Of a stretch of DNA of 64,000 bases, positions 25,427-35,459 are shown in pieces. The position numbers and the translations under genes are program-made. The DNA is taken from assembly GCA_963805925.1 (NCBI GenBank), contig CAWDWB010000002.1, positions 357,163-421,162 on the forward strand. Direction: 5' to 3'. The notes under the pieces are model-generated. The model saw nothing but the letters and a program-made list of their open reading frames with translations. It made no database searches and was not told the origin of the DNA. The stretch's first letter is position 1. Each line of letters begins with the position of its first letter. This DNA is from CAMPKL01 sp963805925. Its GTDB lineage: Bacteria; Acidobacteriota; Terriglobia; Bryobacterales; UBA6623.

Positions 25427-25663
25427 TATACGCGGTTTCTTTGCGCACGGCTTGTGCCGTGGGCCGTTGGTTGTGCCGCCCTGGTGGGCTGAGGAACGGA
25501 GTTCAGGGGGAAGAGGAGCGACACGGGCGAACGGAGTTCTGTGCGCGGAGATTTGACCCCTCTCTGGCGTTCGGGGTTCGGTTGCGTCGATCGGGGACGG
25601 CGGGCCGCGGTGCTGGTGTGGGCGATGAGGACCGACTCCCTGACGGTCGCGGCTCGGATGGGT
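25427..25663 (+). repeat. Direct repeat of about 220-240 bases, copy B
   Basis: Second copy of the repeat at 25162-25402. Differences include an 8-base longer GTTCGGGGTTCGG segment and a 16-base shorter middle. It ends 76 bases before the ene-reductase ATG, so it may lie in that gene's upstream region. Confidence 0.8.
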
Positions 25664-25739
25664 TGCGGTTTTTGGCGGTTGGTTGAGGAGAGGGGCCCGC
25701 CGCCAGTTACCAGGTCAGAACTAGTGCTAAAACTGGGCT

Positions 25740-26846
25740 ATGGCTCAACCGGCACTGTTTCAACCGATTCGCGTTCGCGATCTTGCGCTTGCCAATCGTA
25801 TTGTGATCGCGCCGATGTGCCAGTATTCGGCCGAAGACGGCTGCCTGAACGATTGGCACTTAATCCATCTGGGTCACCTTGCGCTTTCCGGCGCCGCCAT
25901 CCTGATGATTGAAGCGACGGCGGTTTTGCCGGAAGGACGGATCACGTACGCGGATTCCGGGCTCTACAACGAGGAGACGGAGTCGGCTATGGGGCGCGTT
26001 CTCGACAGCGTGCGGCGCTGGTCGGACATGCCGATTGGAATCCAGCTAGCGCATGCGGGGAGGAAAGCGTCGTGCGAGGTCCCCTGGAAAGGCGGCCGGC
26101 AGCTCGATCCGTCTGACCCGTTGGGTTGGCCCACCGTCGCTCCTTCGCCGATCGGCTTCCTTGAGGGAGACATTCCTCCCGCTGCCTTGGATCGAGACGG
26201 CATGCGCCAAGTGCGAGAGGCCTTTGCCGCGGCTGCAGTTCGCGCTGACCGCTTGGGATTGGACGCGATACAGGTCCACGCGGCCCACGGATATTTGCTG
26301 CATCAATTCCTCTCGCCCCTTTCGAACCACAGGGAGGATGAGTATGGCGGCTCGATGGAAAACCGTATGCGATTTCCGTTGGAGGTTTTCGATGCTGTGC
26401 GAGACGCTTTCTCGCCAGCAAAGCCCGTCAGCATTCGAGTTTCGGCAACCGACTGGGTCGAGGGCGGCCTGGATATCGAACAGTCGTGCGTGTTTGCCAA
26501 GGCCCTGGAAGAACATGGATGCGACGCCATCCATGTCTCAAGCGGCGGCGGTCATCCCGCGCAAAAGATTCCCGTGGGGCCAAGCTACCAAGTGCCATTG
26601 GCCCGCGCCGTGAAATCCGTCGTCAGCATGCCGGTGATTGCGGTGGGACTGATTACAGGCTTCGAACAAGCCGAAGCGATCGTATCGACGGGAGACGCGG
26701 ACATGATCGCCCTGGCACGCGGAATGCTCTACGACCCGCGCTGGCCGTGGCATGCCGCCGCTGAGCTAGGCGCGACCGTTCGGGCCCCGAATCAGTACTT
26801 ACGTTGCCAGCCGCATCACCTGCGAAACCTCTTCGAAAACGGTTAG
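25740..26846 (+). CDS. Old Yellow Enzyme family ene-reductase (YqjM/NamA-type)
   Basis: A 368-residue FMN-dependent NAD(P)H:flavin oxidoreductase. The regulatory Cys of the thermophilic-like YqjM branch is C27 in APMCQYS; LAHAGRKAS, HAAHGYLLHQFLSPLSNHR with the substrate-binding His pair, and SSGGGHPAQKIPVGPSYQ follow, and MIALARGMLYDP with the phosphate-binding Gly-Arg region closes the barrel. It would reduce activated C=C bonds. The ATG at 25740 is preceded by TAAAAC six bases upstream and lacks an SD site. Confidence 0.93.
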   Translation: MAQPALFQPIRVRDLALANRIVIAPMCQYSAEDGCLNDWHLIHLGHLALSGAAILMIEATAVLPEGRITYADSGLYNEETESAMGRVLDSVRRWSDMPIGIQLAHAGRKASCEVPWKGGRQLDPSDPLGWPTVAPSPIGFLEGDIPPAALDRDGMRQVREAFAAAAVRADRLGLDAIQVHAAHGYLLHQFLSPLSNHREDEYGGSMENRMRFPLEVFDAVRDAFSPAKPVSIRVSATDWVEGGLDIEQSCVFAKALEEHGCDAIHVSSGGGHPAQKIPVGPSYQVPLARAVKSVVSMPVIAVGLITGFEQAEAIVSTGDADMIALARGMLYDPRWPWHAAAELGATVRAPNQYLRCQPHHLRNLFENG

Positions 26847-26953
26847 TTATTTATTCGAGTCGATGCGGTGAGCCGAGGGGAGCTACGGTTGTACAGCGGG
26901 GGTGTCTCGGTTACCATCTAACCGCGCCTAGTTGGCCGAATGTGAAGTCCAGG

Positions 26954-28885
26954 ATGACGAGAATCGGATTGAACGTGATTGCCCTGTTGATCTGCGGCGT
27001 CTCTTCGTTATTGCCCGTCACTTGCCTGGCTCAGACGGCGGTCGAAGGGGACTTCGCCGCGAGGAAGGCGGAGGCCGAAGCATTCTTCCAGGACCGTATT
27101 GCTCCGTTCCTGAAGACGTATTGCATCGACTGCCACCAGAACAAGCGGCCTACGCAGGCTGGAGTCAACTTTTCTCCCGCGCTGAAGGCTCCAGGGCACG
27201 CCGCTTTCAGCGAAACCTGGAAGAAGGCGGCCGCGAGGGTAGAGGCGCACGACATGCCGCCGGCGTATCGGGAAGCGCAGCCTACCGCGGAAGAACGAGA
27301 GATGTTCGGCGAGTGGCTGGCGAAGGTCAAATTTCTCAGTCCGCCGAACCCTGGGCCGTTTGTCATTCGGCGTTTGACCAAGACCGAGTACGGCAACACG
27401 TTGCATGATCTGTTCGGCGTTGACCCCGCAATCGCAGCTGAGTTGCCGGAAGACGTCAGCGGCGAAGGTTATCTCAATTCGCTGTCGCCGCTGCAGTTGG
27501 AGCAGTATCTGGCGATTGCCGATGATGTGACGAACCGGATTCCTGCGGAGTTGCAGGCGCGGTTGTTTGGCGAGACGCCGGCGATTGGCGCGGACGATCG
27601 AGCGGCGGCGAGGAAAGTCGCTCGTTCGCTGGCGCGCAAGGCCTATCGACGACCTCCTTCCGATGAGGAACTCGACGTCTTGTTGGAAGTGTTCGACCTA
27701 GGGAAGCAGAACGACCTCGACTATCGGGCATCCGTTCGCTTGATGCTGAAGGCGATGTTGGTTTCGCCGCAGTTCCTCTTCATTACGCCGTCCCAAGAGG
27801 TCCCACCGGACGTTGAGATCGTCGCGCTGGATGACCATCAACTCGCCTCACGTTTGTCGTATTTGTTGTGGGCAACGATGCCGGACGATGAGCTGATGGA
27901 GTTGGCGGATGCTGGAAGGCTCCATGAGCGAGAGGTCCTCAAGGCGCAGGTGACTCGTCTGCTAATGGATCCGCGCTCGCGCGCTCTTTTTGACGGCTTC
28001 GGCGCGCAGTGGCTTGGGCTTGGCGATTTGCAGAAGAAGACTTTCGACCCGGGCAAGTTCCCGCAGATGACCGGCGAGATGCGCTCGGCGATGTACGACG
28101 AAGTGCGCCTGCTGTTTGAGAGCATCGTGCGCGAAAACCGAAGCGTCGCGGACTTCATACAAGCTGACTACACGTACCTCAATGAGCGCCTCGCCACGAT
28201 TTACGGCTTAGAGAAAATGATCACTGGACCGGAGATGCGCAGGGTCCAATTGGCAGACGGCAATCGCGGCGGAATCTTGGGCATGCCCGGTACGCTCGCG
28301 GCGACTTCTTTCCCGAACCGCACGAGCGCCGTTAAGCGCGGCGTGTGGGTTCTGGAACAAGTGCTCGGGGAACAAGTGCCTTCCCCTCCGCCCAACGTCC
28401 CGGCCCTGGAAGTACAGGATGCGCAAACGATCGCTACGCTGACGCTGCGCGAGCGCACGGAACTGCACCGGAAGAACCCTGTCTGCGCCAACTGCCACAA
28501 GATACTCGACCCGATCGGGTTTGGCCTGGAGAACTTCGATGCCGTCGGGCGCTGGCGCGATCAGGACGACAACGGCGAGGCGATCGATGCTACCGGAGAA
28601 CTGCCAGGAGGCAAGAGCTTTTCCACTCCCGCGGAATTGAAATCAATTGTCGCCGAGCGCGTCGATGATTTCTCTCGGAACTTGGCGGAGAGATTACTGG
28701 CCTATGCCCTGTGTCGAAGGCTGGAAGGCTATGACGAGATTGTGTTGGATGAACTGATGCAGGATGTATCTCGGGATGGGTATCGGATGCAGACGCTCAT
28801 CAGTGCTGTCGTCACCAGTTACCCTTATACGCATCGTCGAATCCAAGAAGAAAGGACTCCACATGAACAAGAACCTTCTAATTGA
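26954..28885 (+). CDS. DUF1592-type secreted cytochrome-like protein, copy 1
   Basis: A 643-residue protein starting at ATG 26954, with a signal peptide (LIALLICGVSSLLPVTCLA region). An N-terminal CIDCH haem-like motif is followed by the chain of planctomycete-type domains: DUF1587 (FVIRRLTKTEYGNTLHDLFG), DUF1595 (ARSLARKAYRRPPSDEELD), DUF1592 (ASRLSYLLWATMPDDELM), DUF1588 (CANCHKILDPIGFGLENFD) and DUF1585 near the end (AERLLAYALCRRLEGYD). Function is unknown; the motifs suggest periplasmic redox or polymer breakdown. The stop overlaps the next gene by 23 bases. A longer frame from 26804 is rejected as it lacks the signal peptide at its start. Confidence 0.9.
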   Translation: MTRIGLNVIALLICGVSSLLPVTCLAQTAVEGDFAARKAEAEAFFQDRIAPFLKTYCIDCHQNKRPTQAGVNFSPALKAPGHAAFSETWKKAAARVEAHDMPPAYREAQPTAEEREMFGEWLAKVKFLSPPNPGPFVIRRLTKTEYGNTLHDLFGVDPAIAAELPEDVSGEGYLNSLSPLQLEQYLAIADDVTNRIPAELQARLFGETPAIGADDRAAARKVARSLARKAYRRPPSDEELDVLLEVFDLGKQNDLDYRASVRLMLKAMLVSPQFLFITPSQEVPPDVEIVALDDHQLASRLSYLLWATMPDDELMELADAGRLHEREVLKAQVTRLLMDPRSRALFDGFGAQWLGLGDLQKKTFDPGKFPQMTGEMRSAMYDEVRLLFESIVRENRSVADFIQADYTYLNERLATIYGLEKMITGPEMRRVQLADGNRGGILGMPGTLAATSFPNRTSAVKRGVWVLEQVLGEQVPSPPPNVPALEVQDAQTIATLTLRERTELHRKNPVCANCHKILDPIGFGLENFDAVGRWRDQDDNGEAIDATGELPGGKSFSTPAELKSIVAERVDDFSRNLAERLLAYALCRRLEGYDEIVLDELMQDVSRDGYRMQTLISAVVTSYPYTHRRIQEERTPHEQEPSN

Positions 28886-30253
28886 TCGCCGCACCTGCCT
28901 GAAGGGGATGGGCGCCGCTCTCGCCCTGCCGCTCTTCGACGCGATGGGTTGGGCGGATACAGTCGAGGGCAAGACTTACAAGGCGCCGGTTCGCCTGGGG
29001 TTCATGTATATGCCGCACGGCGTGATCATGGAACAGTTCTGGCCTGCCGACGCGGAGAGTTTCTTGTCGTCCCCGCCGCCGGCGATTCGCTCGCTGCGGC
29101 CGGTGCTCGATCAGTGCCTGATGATGAAGGGGATCTCGGGAGTTCCGATCGATCCCTTTAACGGAGCGCCGCACGCGCTGGAATTGTCGACTTGGCTTAC
29201 GGCGACTTTGCCCGATCCGGCGAAACGGAATGAGATCAGCATTGCGATCTCGGCGGATCAGGTTGCCGCCAATTACGTAGGAGCCTTCACGACGTTGCCG
29301 TCTCTGGAGTTGGCCACGATGCCGCAGACGTGGAAGGAGAACCAGGAAGGGCTGAACGAGGCTTACTATTCGCATTGCAGCTTTCGCTCTCCGACCCAGG
29401 CGGTCCCCGCGGAGGTCAATCCGCGGAACGTGCTGAATCGTTTGTTCCACACGGAACCAGGCGGCACCGGCGGCATGTCGGCGGGGATGGACCCGCTGGA
29501 CCGGCAGCATGCTGGATGTCGTTTTCGGCGGCGCGAGGGACCTGCGACGTACGTTGTCGGCACGCGACCAGCACAAGCTGGACGAATACCTGGACAGCGT
29601 ACGTTCGGTGGAGCGACGCATTGCCGCGATCGAGCTTCGTCAGAAGGAGGCGGCGTTGGAGAAAGCCGGGGTCGCGGCGAGTAAGCGCAACAGTTCCGAT
29701 TCGCCGCCCATCGAAATCAAGATTCCCGAAGGGGAGAAGCGCAGCGAGTACATGCAGGTGATGTGCGACTTGAACGTGCTGGCCTTCCAGACGGACACGA
29801 CGCGCGTCTCCACCTATATCGGTTCAACGCCGAACGGCGTCTCGTACCCGGAACTGGGCTTCAACGACCAGCACCATTCCCAGACGCACCACAACTACGA
29901 ACCGGAGAAGGTCGCGAAGGTGGCGGCGATCACGGCGTTCAACATCGAGCAGTTCGCCTACATGGTGAACAAGATGCATAACTTGCGCGAAGGCGACGGC
30001 ACGCTGCTCGACAACTGCATCATGATGTGGGGCTCCGGCCTGGAGGACGGCAACATAGCACGAGCGGAAAAACCTGCCGTTCATCATCGCCGGCAAGGGA
30101 GGCGGTTCAATCAAGACCGGCCGCTTCTTGCCGGGAACCAGTGGGAATCAGGGCGACCTGCTCTCGACCCTGCTCACGTGCGCCGGCGTTCCGCTGGACC
30201 GCCCCATCGGCATCGCGACGAAGCAACTCATCGAGATAACCAACGCTGCCTGA
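28863..30253 (+). pseudogene. DUF1552-type Tat-exported protein, copy 1, two frameshifts
   Basis: Frame one (ATG 28863) begins with the Tat-like DRRTCLKGMGAALALPLFDA and runs into VRLGFMYMPHGVIMEQFWP, typical of DUF1552. Frame two (from about 29509) continues MLDVVFGGARDLRRTL through GFNDQHHSQTHHN. Frame three ends with LPFIIAGKGGGSIKTGRFL and stops at 30253. Removing one C near 29506 and the T at 30056 restores a single protein of about 463 residues with the family's full length. It pairs with the DUF1592 gene just upstream, as in many Planctomycetes and Acidobacteriota. Function unknown. Confidence 0.85.
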
Positions 30254-30351
30254 AGGGCGTTGCAAGCGGCGCTGTGGGCGGGCGGCTTTGGTACCGCTTT
30301 GACGCCGATCATCGAAGGGCTCGCTCCGAAGGCCGTTGTCGGCGCTCCGGT

Positions 30352-30380
30352 TTGCCATATGGGTGCTAGACCTTTATAAT
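30352..30380 (+). promoter_or_regulatory. Sigma-70-type promoter of the rimP-nusA-infB operon
   Basis: TTGCCA at 30352-30357 and TATAAT at 30375-30380 are separated by exactly 17 bases. Transcription would start near 30387, leaving a leader of about 65 bases before rimP. This is the best promoter seen in the window. Confidence 0.7.
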
Positions 30381-30412
30381 GAATGACGTCGGGGCGATAG
30401 TCGCTGCTGACC

Positions 30413-30436
30413 AGTGGGCAAGAGCCCACTTTTTTA
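30413..30436 (+). terminator. Terminator-like hairpin in the rimP leader
   Basis: AGTGGGC at 30413-30419, an AAGA loop and GCCCACT at 30424-30430 form a perfect 7-bp stem followed at once by a run of Ts. It lies between the promoter and the rimP start (30452), so it can act as an attenuator. A comparable hairpin precedes rimP/nusA operons in other bacteria and is linked to NusA control; the same role here is inferred. Confidence 0.7.
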
Positions 30437-30451
30437 TTGCCCGGAAGCAAG

Positions 30452-30922
30452 ATGGCCGCTGATTCTAAGGATATTGAGAGCCGCGTGAAGGCGATTGCCG
30501 AGCGTGTGGCGCAGTATGAGGGCCTCGAAGTGGTCGAGGTCGAGTGGAGAGGCTCGGGCCGTGGTTTGTTGCGAATCTTCGTCGACAAGCAGGGCGGCGT
30601 GTTGCTGGATGACTGCGCTGCGGTTTCGCGGCAAGTGTCGACGATTTTGGACGCGGAAGACGTGGTGCCGGGCGGAGCTTACCAGTTGGAAGTTTCGTCT
30701 CCGGGGCTGGATCGCAAGTTGTTAAAACCTGCTGATTATCAGCGTTTTGCCGGCGACAAGGTCAAGGTAAAGTTGAAGGCTCCGCTGGACGGCCGGCAGC
30801 AGCTGACGGGCGTGTTGTCGGATCCTACCGAGGAAGACTTTGCGGTTGAGTTGACCACGCACGAAACAGTGCGGCTGAAGTTCGCGGACGTCCAGCAGAC
30901 CCGCTTAGTGGTCGAGATTTAG
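30452..30922 (+). CDS. rimP: Ribosome maturation factor RimP
   Basis: A 156-residue protein with the RimP two-domain pattern: EGLEVVEVEWRGSGRGLLRIFVD, DCAAVSRQVSTILD, then the family hallmark YQLEVSSPGLDRKLLKPADYQRFAG and the SH3-like C-terminal domain. RimP helps assemble the 30S ribosomal subunit. ATG 30452 has GGAAG just before it; a TTG at 30437 lies inside the leader hairpin's T run and is not used. First gene of the rimP-nusA-infB operon. Confidence 0.95.
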   Translation: MAADSKDIESRVKAIAERVAQYEGLEVVEVEWRGSGRGLLRIFVDKQGGVLLDDCAAVSRQVSTILDAEDVVPGGAYQLEVSSPGLDRKLLKPADYQRFAGDKVKVKLKAPLDGRQQLTGVLSDPTEEDFAVELTTHETVRLKFADVQQTRLVVEI

Positions 30923-30947
30923 AGCGTAACGACGAGGAAGGATCAAG

Positions 30948-32516
30948 ATGCCAGGGATTTATTCACAGATCGAAGATCTCAGCAAGCTTAAGGGGATCGA
31001 CCCGGCCATCGTGATGGAAGCGGTGCGGGATGCAATTCTCGTCGCGGCGCGTAAGTACTACAAATCGAAGGAAGATTTGATCTCGGAAGTGAATCTGGAG
31101 ACGGGCAATGTCGAGGTGTTTGCCGTGAAAACGGTGACAGACCTGGTCGCGGACTCGTCGAAGGAAATCTCGATCAACGAGGCCAAGAAGATCAATAAGG
31201 ATGCTCAGGTCGGCGACACGCTGCGCTTTCAGAAGCCTACTGACGCACTGGGCCGCATCTCGGCGCAGATGGCCAAGCAGGTGATTTTCCAGAAGATTCG
31301 CGAGGCGGAGCGGGACCGGATTTGCGAAGAGTTCCAGGACCGTTTGGACAATCTAGAGACCTGCACGATCAAGCGCAACGAAGGTCCCGATCTGATTGTG
31401 GACTTGGGTCGCACGGAAGCGCGTTTGCCCAGACGCGAGCAGTCGCGGCTGGAGAGCTTCTCGATCGGCGATCGGGTGCGGGTGATCATCAAGCAGATTG
31501 AGCGCGTGGGCAGGGGCCCGGCGGTGGTGGTTTCGCGTGCTTCGGAAGAGCTGGTGAAGCGGCTGTTCGAGCAAGAAGTGCCGGAGATCTACGACGGCAC
31601 GGTGCAGATTCAGGCTTGCGCCAGAGAGGCGGGCGAGCGGACGAAGGTGGCGGTGATTTCGAATGACCGCGATGTGGATCCAGTCGGCGCGTGCGTCGGC
31701 ATGAAGGGCATGCGCGTGCAGTCGATTATTCGCGAATTGCGCGGCGAGAAGATCGACATCATCCAGTACTCGGAAGATCCGGTGGAGTTGGCGGCGCGTG
31801 CGCTGAGCCCGGCGCGGATTTCGCGCGTTCAGGTAGTGGATCCGGTTACCAGGCACCTGGAAGTCGTGGTCGACGAGACGCAGTTGTCGTTGGCGATCGG
31901 CAAGAAAGGCCAGAACGTCCGCTTGGCGGCAAAGTTGCTGGGCTGGAAGATTGACATCAAGAGCGAAGAAGACAAGCGTCTGGAGATGGAAGACGCGATG
32001 GCCGCGTTGAGCGGTTCGGCGACGCCGGTGAGCGTGCTGATCGACTTTGGCCTGCCCGAAGATTTGGCCGACAAGTTGATCGAAGCCGGATCGGCGACGG
32101 TGGAAGCCTTGGCGGATATGACGCCGGAGATGCTGCAGCAGGTGGAAGGCATGAACGCCGCCGTGTTGGAGCAGATTCAATTGGCAGTGAACGGCTACTA
32201 CGGCCAGTTCGAACCGCAACAGGCATACGCGGTGGAGCCGGGCGAGGAAGGCTACTCAGAAGAGGAAGCGGCCCAGGCTGCGGCCGCGGTGCCTTCTGGA
32301 GCCTTCGTCATGCCGGGCTTGCCGGAAGAAGGCGCCGGCGCGGACGAGGAAGACGACGACGAAATCCCGTTTGAGGACTTTGATACGATGAAGATGCCGC
32401 GTGTCTCCGTGGCGTCCGCCGATTCGGCGGATGACGAGTCGACCTATAAAGATCGGGACGATTCGGAAGAGGACGAGACGACAGCGGCGGAGTCCACGTC
32501 GGAAGATTCCGATTAG
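30948..32516 (+). CDS. nusA: Transcription termination/antitermination factor NusA
   Basis: A 522-residue NusA. The N-terminal RNA-polymerase-binding domain contains GIDPAIVMEAVRDAILVAARK; the S1 domain has DLIVDLGRTEARLPRREQS and RVRVIIKQIERVGRGPAVVVSR; KH domains follow with DPVGACVGMKGMRVQSIIREL and LAIGKKGQNVRLAAKLLGWK. A helix-hairpin-like region and then a long acidic tail (about residues 430-522) extend beyond the usual core. It regulates pausing, termination and antitermination and may control its own operon through the rimP leader hairpin. Confidence 0.96.
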   Translation: MPGIYSQIEDLSKLKGIDPAIVMEAVRDAILVAARKYYKSKEDLISEVNLETGNVEVFAVKTVTDLVADSSKEISINEAKKINKDAQVGDTLRFQKPTDALGRISAQMAKQVIFQKIREAERDRICEEFQDRLDNLETCTIKRNEGPDLIVDLGRTEARLPRREQSRLESFSIGDRVRVIIKQIERVGRGPAVVVSRASEELVKRLFEQEVPEIYDGTVQIQACAREAGERTKVAVISNDRDVDPVGACVGMKGMRVQSIIRELRGEKIDIIQYSEDPVELAARALSPARISRVQVVDPVTRHLEVVVDETQLSLAIGKKGQNVRLAAKLLGWKIDIKSEEDKRLEMEDAMAALSGSATPVSVLIDFGLPEDLADKLIEAGSATVEALADMTPEMLQQVEGMNAAVLEQIQLAVNGYYGQFEPQQAYAVEPGEEGYSEEEAAQAAAAVPSGAFVMPGLPEEGAGADEEDDDEIPFEDFDTMKMPRVSVASADSADDESTYKDRDDSEEDETTAAESTSEDSD

Positions 32517-32584
32517 GGCGAATCCCGTGACGCGAAAGAGGGTTAGCGGTGATGTGAACTAGGACGTAAACGCACGGAGGCGGT

Positions 32585-35458
32585 TTGGTACGGACATCGA
32601 ACAAGATTCGGATTAACGAGTTAGCGAGAGAACTTGAGGTCAAAGCCGGAACAATTATTGATTTGTTGCCGGAGCTAGGGGTCGAAGAAAAAAAGACTCA
32701 CTCTAGTTCAATTGATGACGCGACCGCCAAGAAACTGCGTGAACGCCTGCAGGGCGCCGCCGAGGAAGCGACGCCTGAGCCCTTGCCGGAATTAGAACTG
32801 CCCGCGCCGCGCCGCGCTGCTACGCCTGCTCCTAAGACTGCTGCTCCAAAAGTACCTGTGCGTCCATCTATTCCCGTCGTTCGCGGCGGCGGTCCAATCA
32901 AGCCGCCCGTATTGCGCCCTCCGCTCGTAAAAACGCCCAAGCCCACTGCTGGGGATTCAGAGGCGGCGCCCGCGCCGACTGCGCGTAAGGCTGCGCCTGC
33001 GTCGCCACCGCCTGCTGTTAGACCTGCGGCTCCGCGGCAACCTGCGGCTCCGCGGCCCGCGCCGCCGAACGCTCCGCCGCCGATGCCTGCCGCGCCGGAA
33101 GCGGCGCCTGGTCGACCCGATATTCCGAAGATTCCGCGGCGTTCGCCGGACCGTCCTGCGCCGCCTGTGCGTCGCGCGGTTCCCGCAACGCCGCAGCAGC
33201 GTCCGACTCCGGGCGCCGCCGCGCCGCCTCGTCCGATGGGCGGGGGAGTGCCTGGCGCTCCGACGCGACCGGCGACGAGACAACCGCCGCGGCCGCCTCA
33301 AGCGCCGTCATTTCGCCGAGGACCGGCGAACCTCCCTGGGCAGCAGCCTTCATCGCCGGGACCGCGTCCTGGTCGGCCGGCTGGACCGGGAGCGGGTGAA
33401 CGCCGCCCGCAAGGACCCGGCGCGCCGCAGGCGAGAACCGCTCCGGGGATCGTCCCGGGACAACCGATTTATCAACGTCCTCGTCCTGGGGCCGCGGGCG
33501 GTCCGATGCCCGGTATGCCGACAGGCGGCCGGCCGGGAGCGCCGGGTGGGGGGCCAGCGGGCGCACGTCCGGGCGGAATGCCTGCGAGACGTCCGCGTCC
33601 CGGTGCACGTCGCCGTGATCCCGAGGCGGAACGCGAGCAGAAGATATTAAGAGGTTCACAGTCGCGCGCGCCGCAAGCGCCGCCTAAGGCTGTGAATTCC
33701 GAGATCGTCATCGGTGACGGCGCCACGGTCAAGGAATTGGCCGAGAAGCTGGGCATCAAGGCGAACTTGATCATCAAGACGCTGTTTGAGCGGGGGCTTT
33801 TCGCCACGATCAACCAGACGTTGACGATGGAGATGATCAAGGATCTCTCGGGACACTACGGCGCTACCGTCGAAGAGTTGACCTTCGAGGAAGAAGCCGA
33901 ACTCGAAACGGATTTGGCCGAAGATTCCAGCGCACTCGAACCGCGAGCTCCGATCGTCACCGTGATGGGCCACGTCGATCACGGCAAGACGTCGTTGCTC
34001 GACGCGATTCGCAAAACGAGCGTCGCCGAGCGCGAAGCCGGCGGCATTACGCAGGCGATCGGCGCCTCAACGGTTGTCCTGGAAGACGGCAAGAAGATCG
34101 TCTTTGTCGATACGCCGGGCCACGAAGCGTTCACGCGTATGCGTGCGCAGGGTGCGGCTGTGACCGACGTCGTCATTCTGGTGGTGGCTGCGGATGACGG
34201 CGTGATGCCGCAGACGCTCGAAGCCATTGACCACGCACGCGCCGCCAAGGTGCCGATCGTCGTTGCGGTCAATAAGATTGACAAGAACAACGCGCAGCCC
34301 GATCGCGTAAAACAGCAGCTCTCTGACCGCGGGTTGATGCCCGAGGAATGGGGCGGCGACACAATTATGGTTCCAGTGTCGGCAATTAACGGCGAGGGCA
34401 TCGAAAGCCTGCTCGAAACGGTCCTACTGGTCGCGGAAGTTCGCGAACTCAAGGCCAACCCGAACCGCTTGGCGACGGGCACCGTGCTCGAAGCGAAGCT
34501 GGATCGCGGTCAAGGTCCGGTAGCGACGGTAATTGTCCAGAACGGTACGCTGCATGTCGGCGACTACTTCTTGGTGGGCTCGGTCTTTGGCCGAGTCCGC
34601 GCGCTGTTGGACGATCGCGGTCAACAGGTGCCCGAGGCGGGACCGGCAACGGCCGTCGTGGTGTTGGGTCTCGACAGTCTGCCGCAGCCGGGCGACCAAT
34701 TGCACGTCACCACGGACATCGACAAGGCTCGCAAGATTGTCGGCTTCCGCGAAGAGAAAGAGAGGGATCAGTACCTCAACAAGTCTTCGCGGTTGTCTTT
34801 GGAGCAGTTCCAGGATCGTCTCAAGCGCGGGTTGATTCGCGAACTGCCGATCGTGCTCAAGGCCGACGTTCAAGGCTCGCTCGATGTACTGCAAGATGTA
34901 CTCGGTAAGCTGAAGAACGACAAGGTCGAGGTGCAACTCATCCACACCGGCGTCGGCGCGATTTCGGAATCGGACGTTCTGTTGGCGATGACGTCGGACG
35001 CGATCATCGTCGGCTTCAACGTGCGCCCCGAACGCAGCGCGACCGCGTTGGCGGACAAAGAGAAGATCGACATTCGTCTGCACACGGTCATCTACGAGTT
35101 GGAAGACGAACTCAAGAAGGCTCTCGCGGGCTTGCTCGAACCGGTCATCAAAGAGACCTTCGAAGGCCGCGCGAAGGTTCAAGAGATCTTCCACGTCTCG
35201 AAGGTGGGCACTGTTGCCGGTTGCATCCTCGAAGAGGGCAAGGCCAGCAAGACGAGCCACGCCCGCCTGTTGCGCGACAACGTTGTGGTCCATACCTCCG
35301 GCAAGCTTGCTTCGCTCAAGCGCTTCAAAGACGACGTCAATGAAGTTCGCGCGGGCCAGGAGTGCGGCATCCGGCTTGAGGGCTACAACGACATCAAGCA
35401 GGGCGACGTGATCGAACTGTTCCAGACGGAGAAGGTCGCCCAGGAGCTCGTGCTGTAG
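32585..35458 (+). CDS. infB: Translation initiation factor IF-2
   Basis: A 957-residue IF-2. An IF2_N-type domain starts it (KIRINELARELEVKAG). Residues about 70-345 form a Pro/Ala/Arg/Gly-rich linker of low complexity, after which a second IF2_N-like segment (DGATVKELAEKLGIKANLII) leads into the G domain with GHVDHGKTSLLD, GGITQAIGAS, DTPGHEAFTRMRAQGA and NKIDKNNAQPDR. Domain II to IV follow to the end. The start is a TTG at 32585 with GGAGG four bases upstream. It places initiator tRNA on the 30S subunit. Confidence 0.96.
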   Translation: MVRTSNKIRINELARELEVKAGTIIDLLPELGVEEKKTHSSSIDDATAKKLRERLQGAAEEATPEPLPELELPAPRRAATPAPKTAAPKVPVRPSIPVVRGGGPIKPPVLRPPLVKTPKPTAGDSEAAPAPTARKAAPASPPPAVRPAAPRQPAAPRPAPPNAPPPMPAAPEAAPGRPDIPKIPRRSPDRPAPPVRRAVPATPQQRPTPGAAAPPRPMGGGVPGAPTRPATRQPPRPPQAPSFRRGPANLPGQQPSSPGPRPGRPAGPGAGERRPQGPGAPQARTAPGIVPGQPIYQRPRPGAAGGPMPGMPTGGRPGAPGGGPAGARPGGMPARRPRPGARRRDPEAEREQKILRGSQSRAPQAPPKAVNSEIVIGDGATVKELAEKLGIKANLIIKTLFERGLFATINQTLTMEMIKDLSGHYGATVEELTFEEEAELETDLAEDSSALEPRAPIVTVMGHVDHGKTSLLDAIRKTSVAEREAGGITQAIGASTVVLEDGKKIVFVDTPGHEAFTRMRAQGAAVTDVVILVVAADDGVMPQTLEAIDHARAAKVPIVVAVNKIDKNNAQPDRVKQQLSDRGLMPEEWGGDTIMVPVSAINGEGIESLLETVLLVAEVRELKANPNRLATGTVLEAKLDRGQGPVATVIVQNGTLHVGDYFLVGSVFGRVRALLDDRGQQVPEAGPATAVVVLGLDSLPQPGDQLHVTTDIDKARKIVGFREEKERDQYLNKSSRLSLEQFQDRLKRGLIRELPIVLKADVQGSLDVLQDVLGKLKNDKVEVQLIHTGVGAISESDVLLAMTSDAIIVGFNVRPERSATALADKEKIDIRLHTVIYELEDELKKALAGLLEPVIKETFEGRAKVQEIFHVSKVGTVAGCILEEGKASKTSHARLLRDNVVVHTSGKLASLKRFKDDVNEVRAGQECGIRLEGYNDIKQGDVIELFQTEKVAQELVL

Positions 35459-35459
35459 C

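Noticed and set aside
25357..25686. ORFs inside the direct repeats
   Set aside because: Both copies give similar short, Arg/Gly-rich frames with no start signals; the repeats look non-coding.
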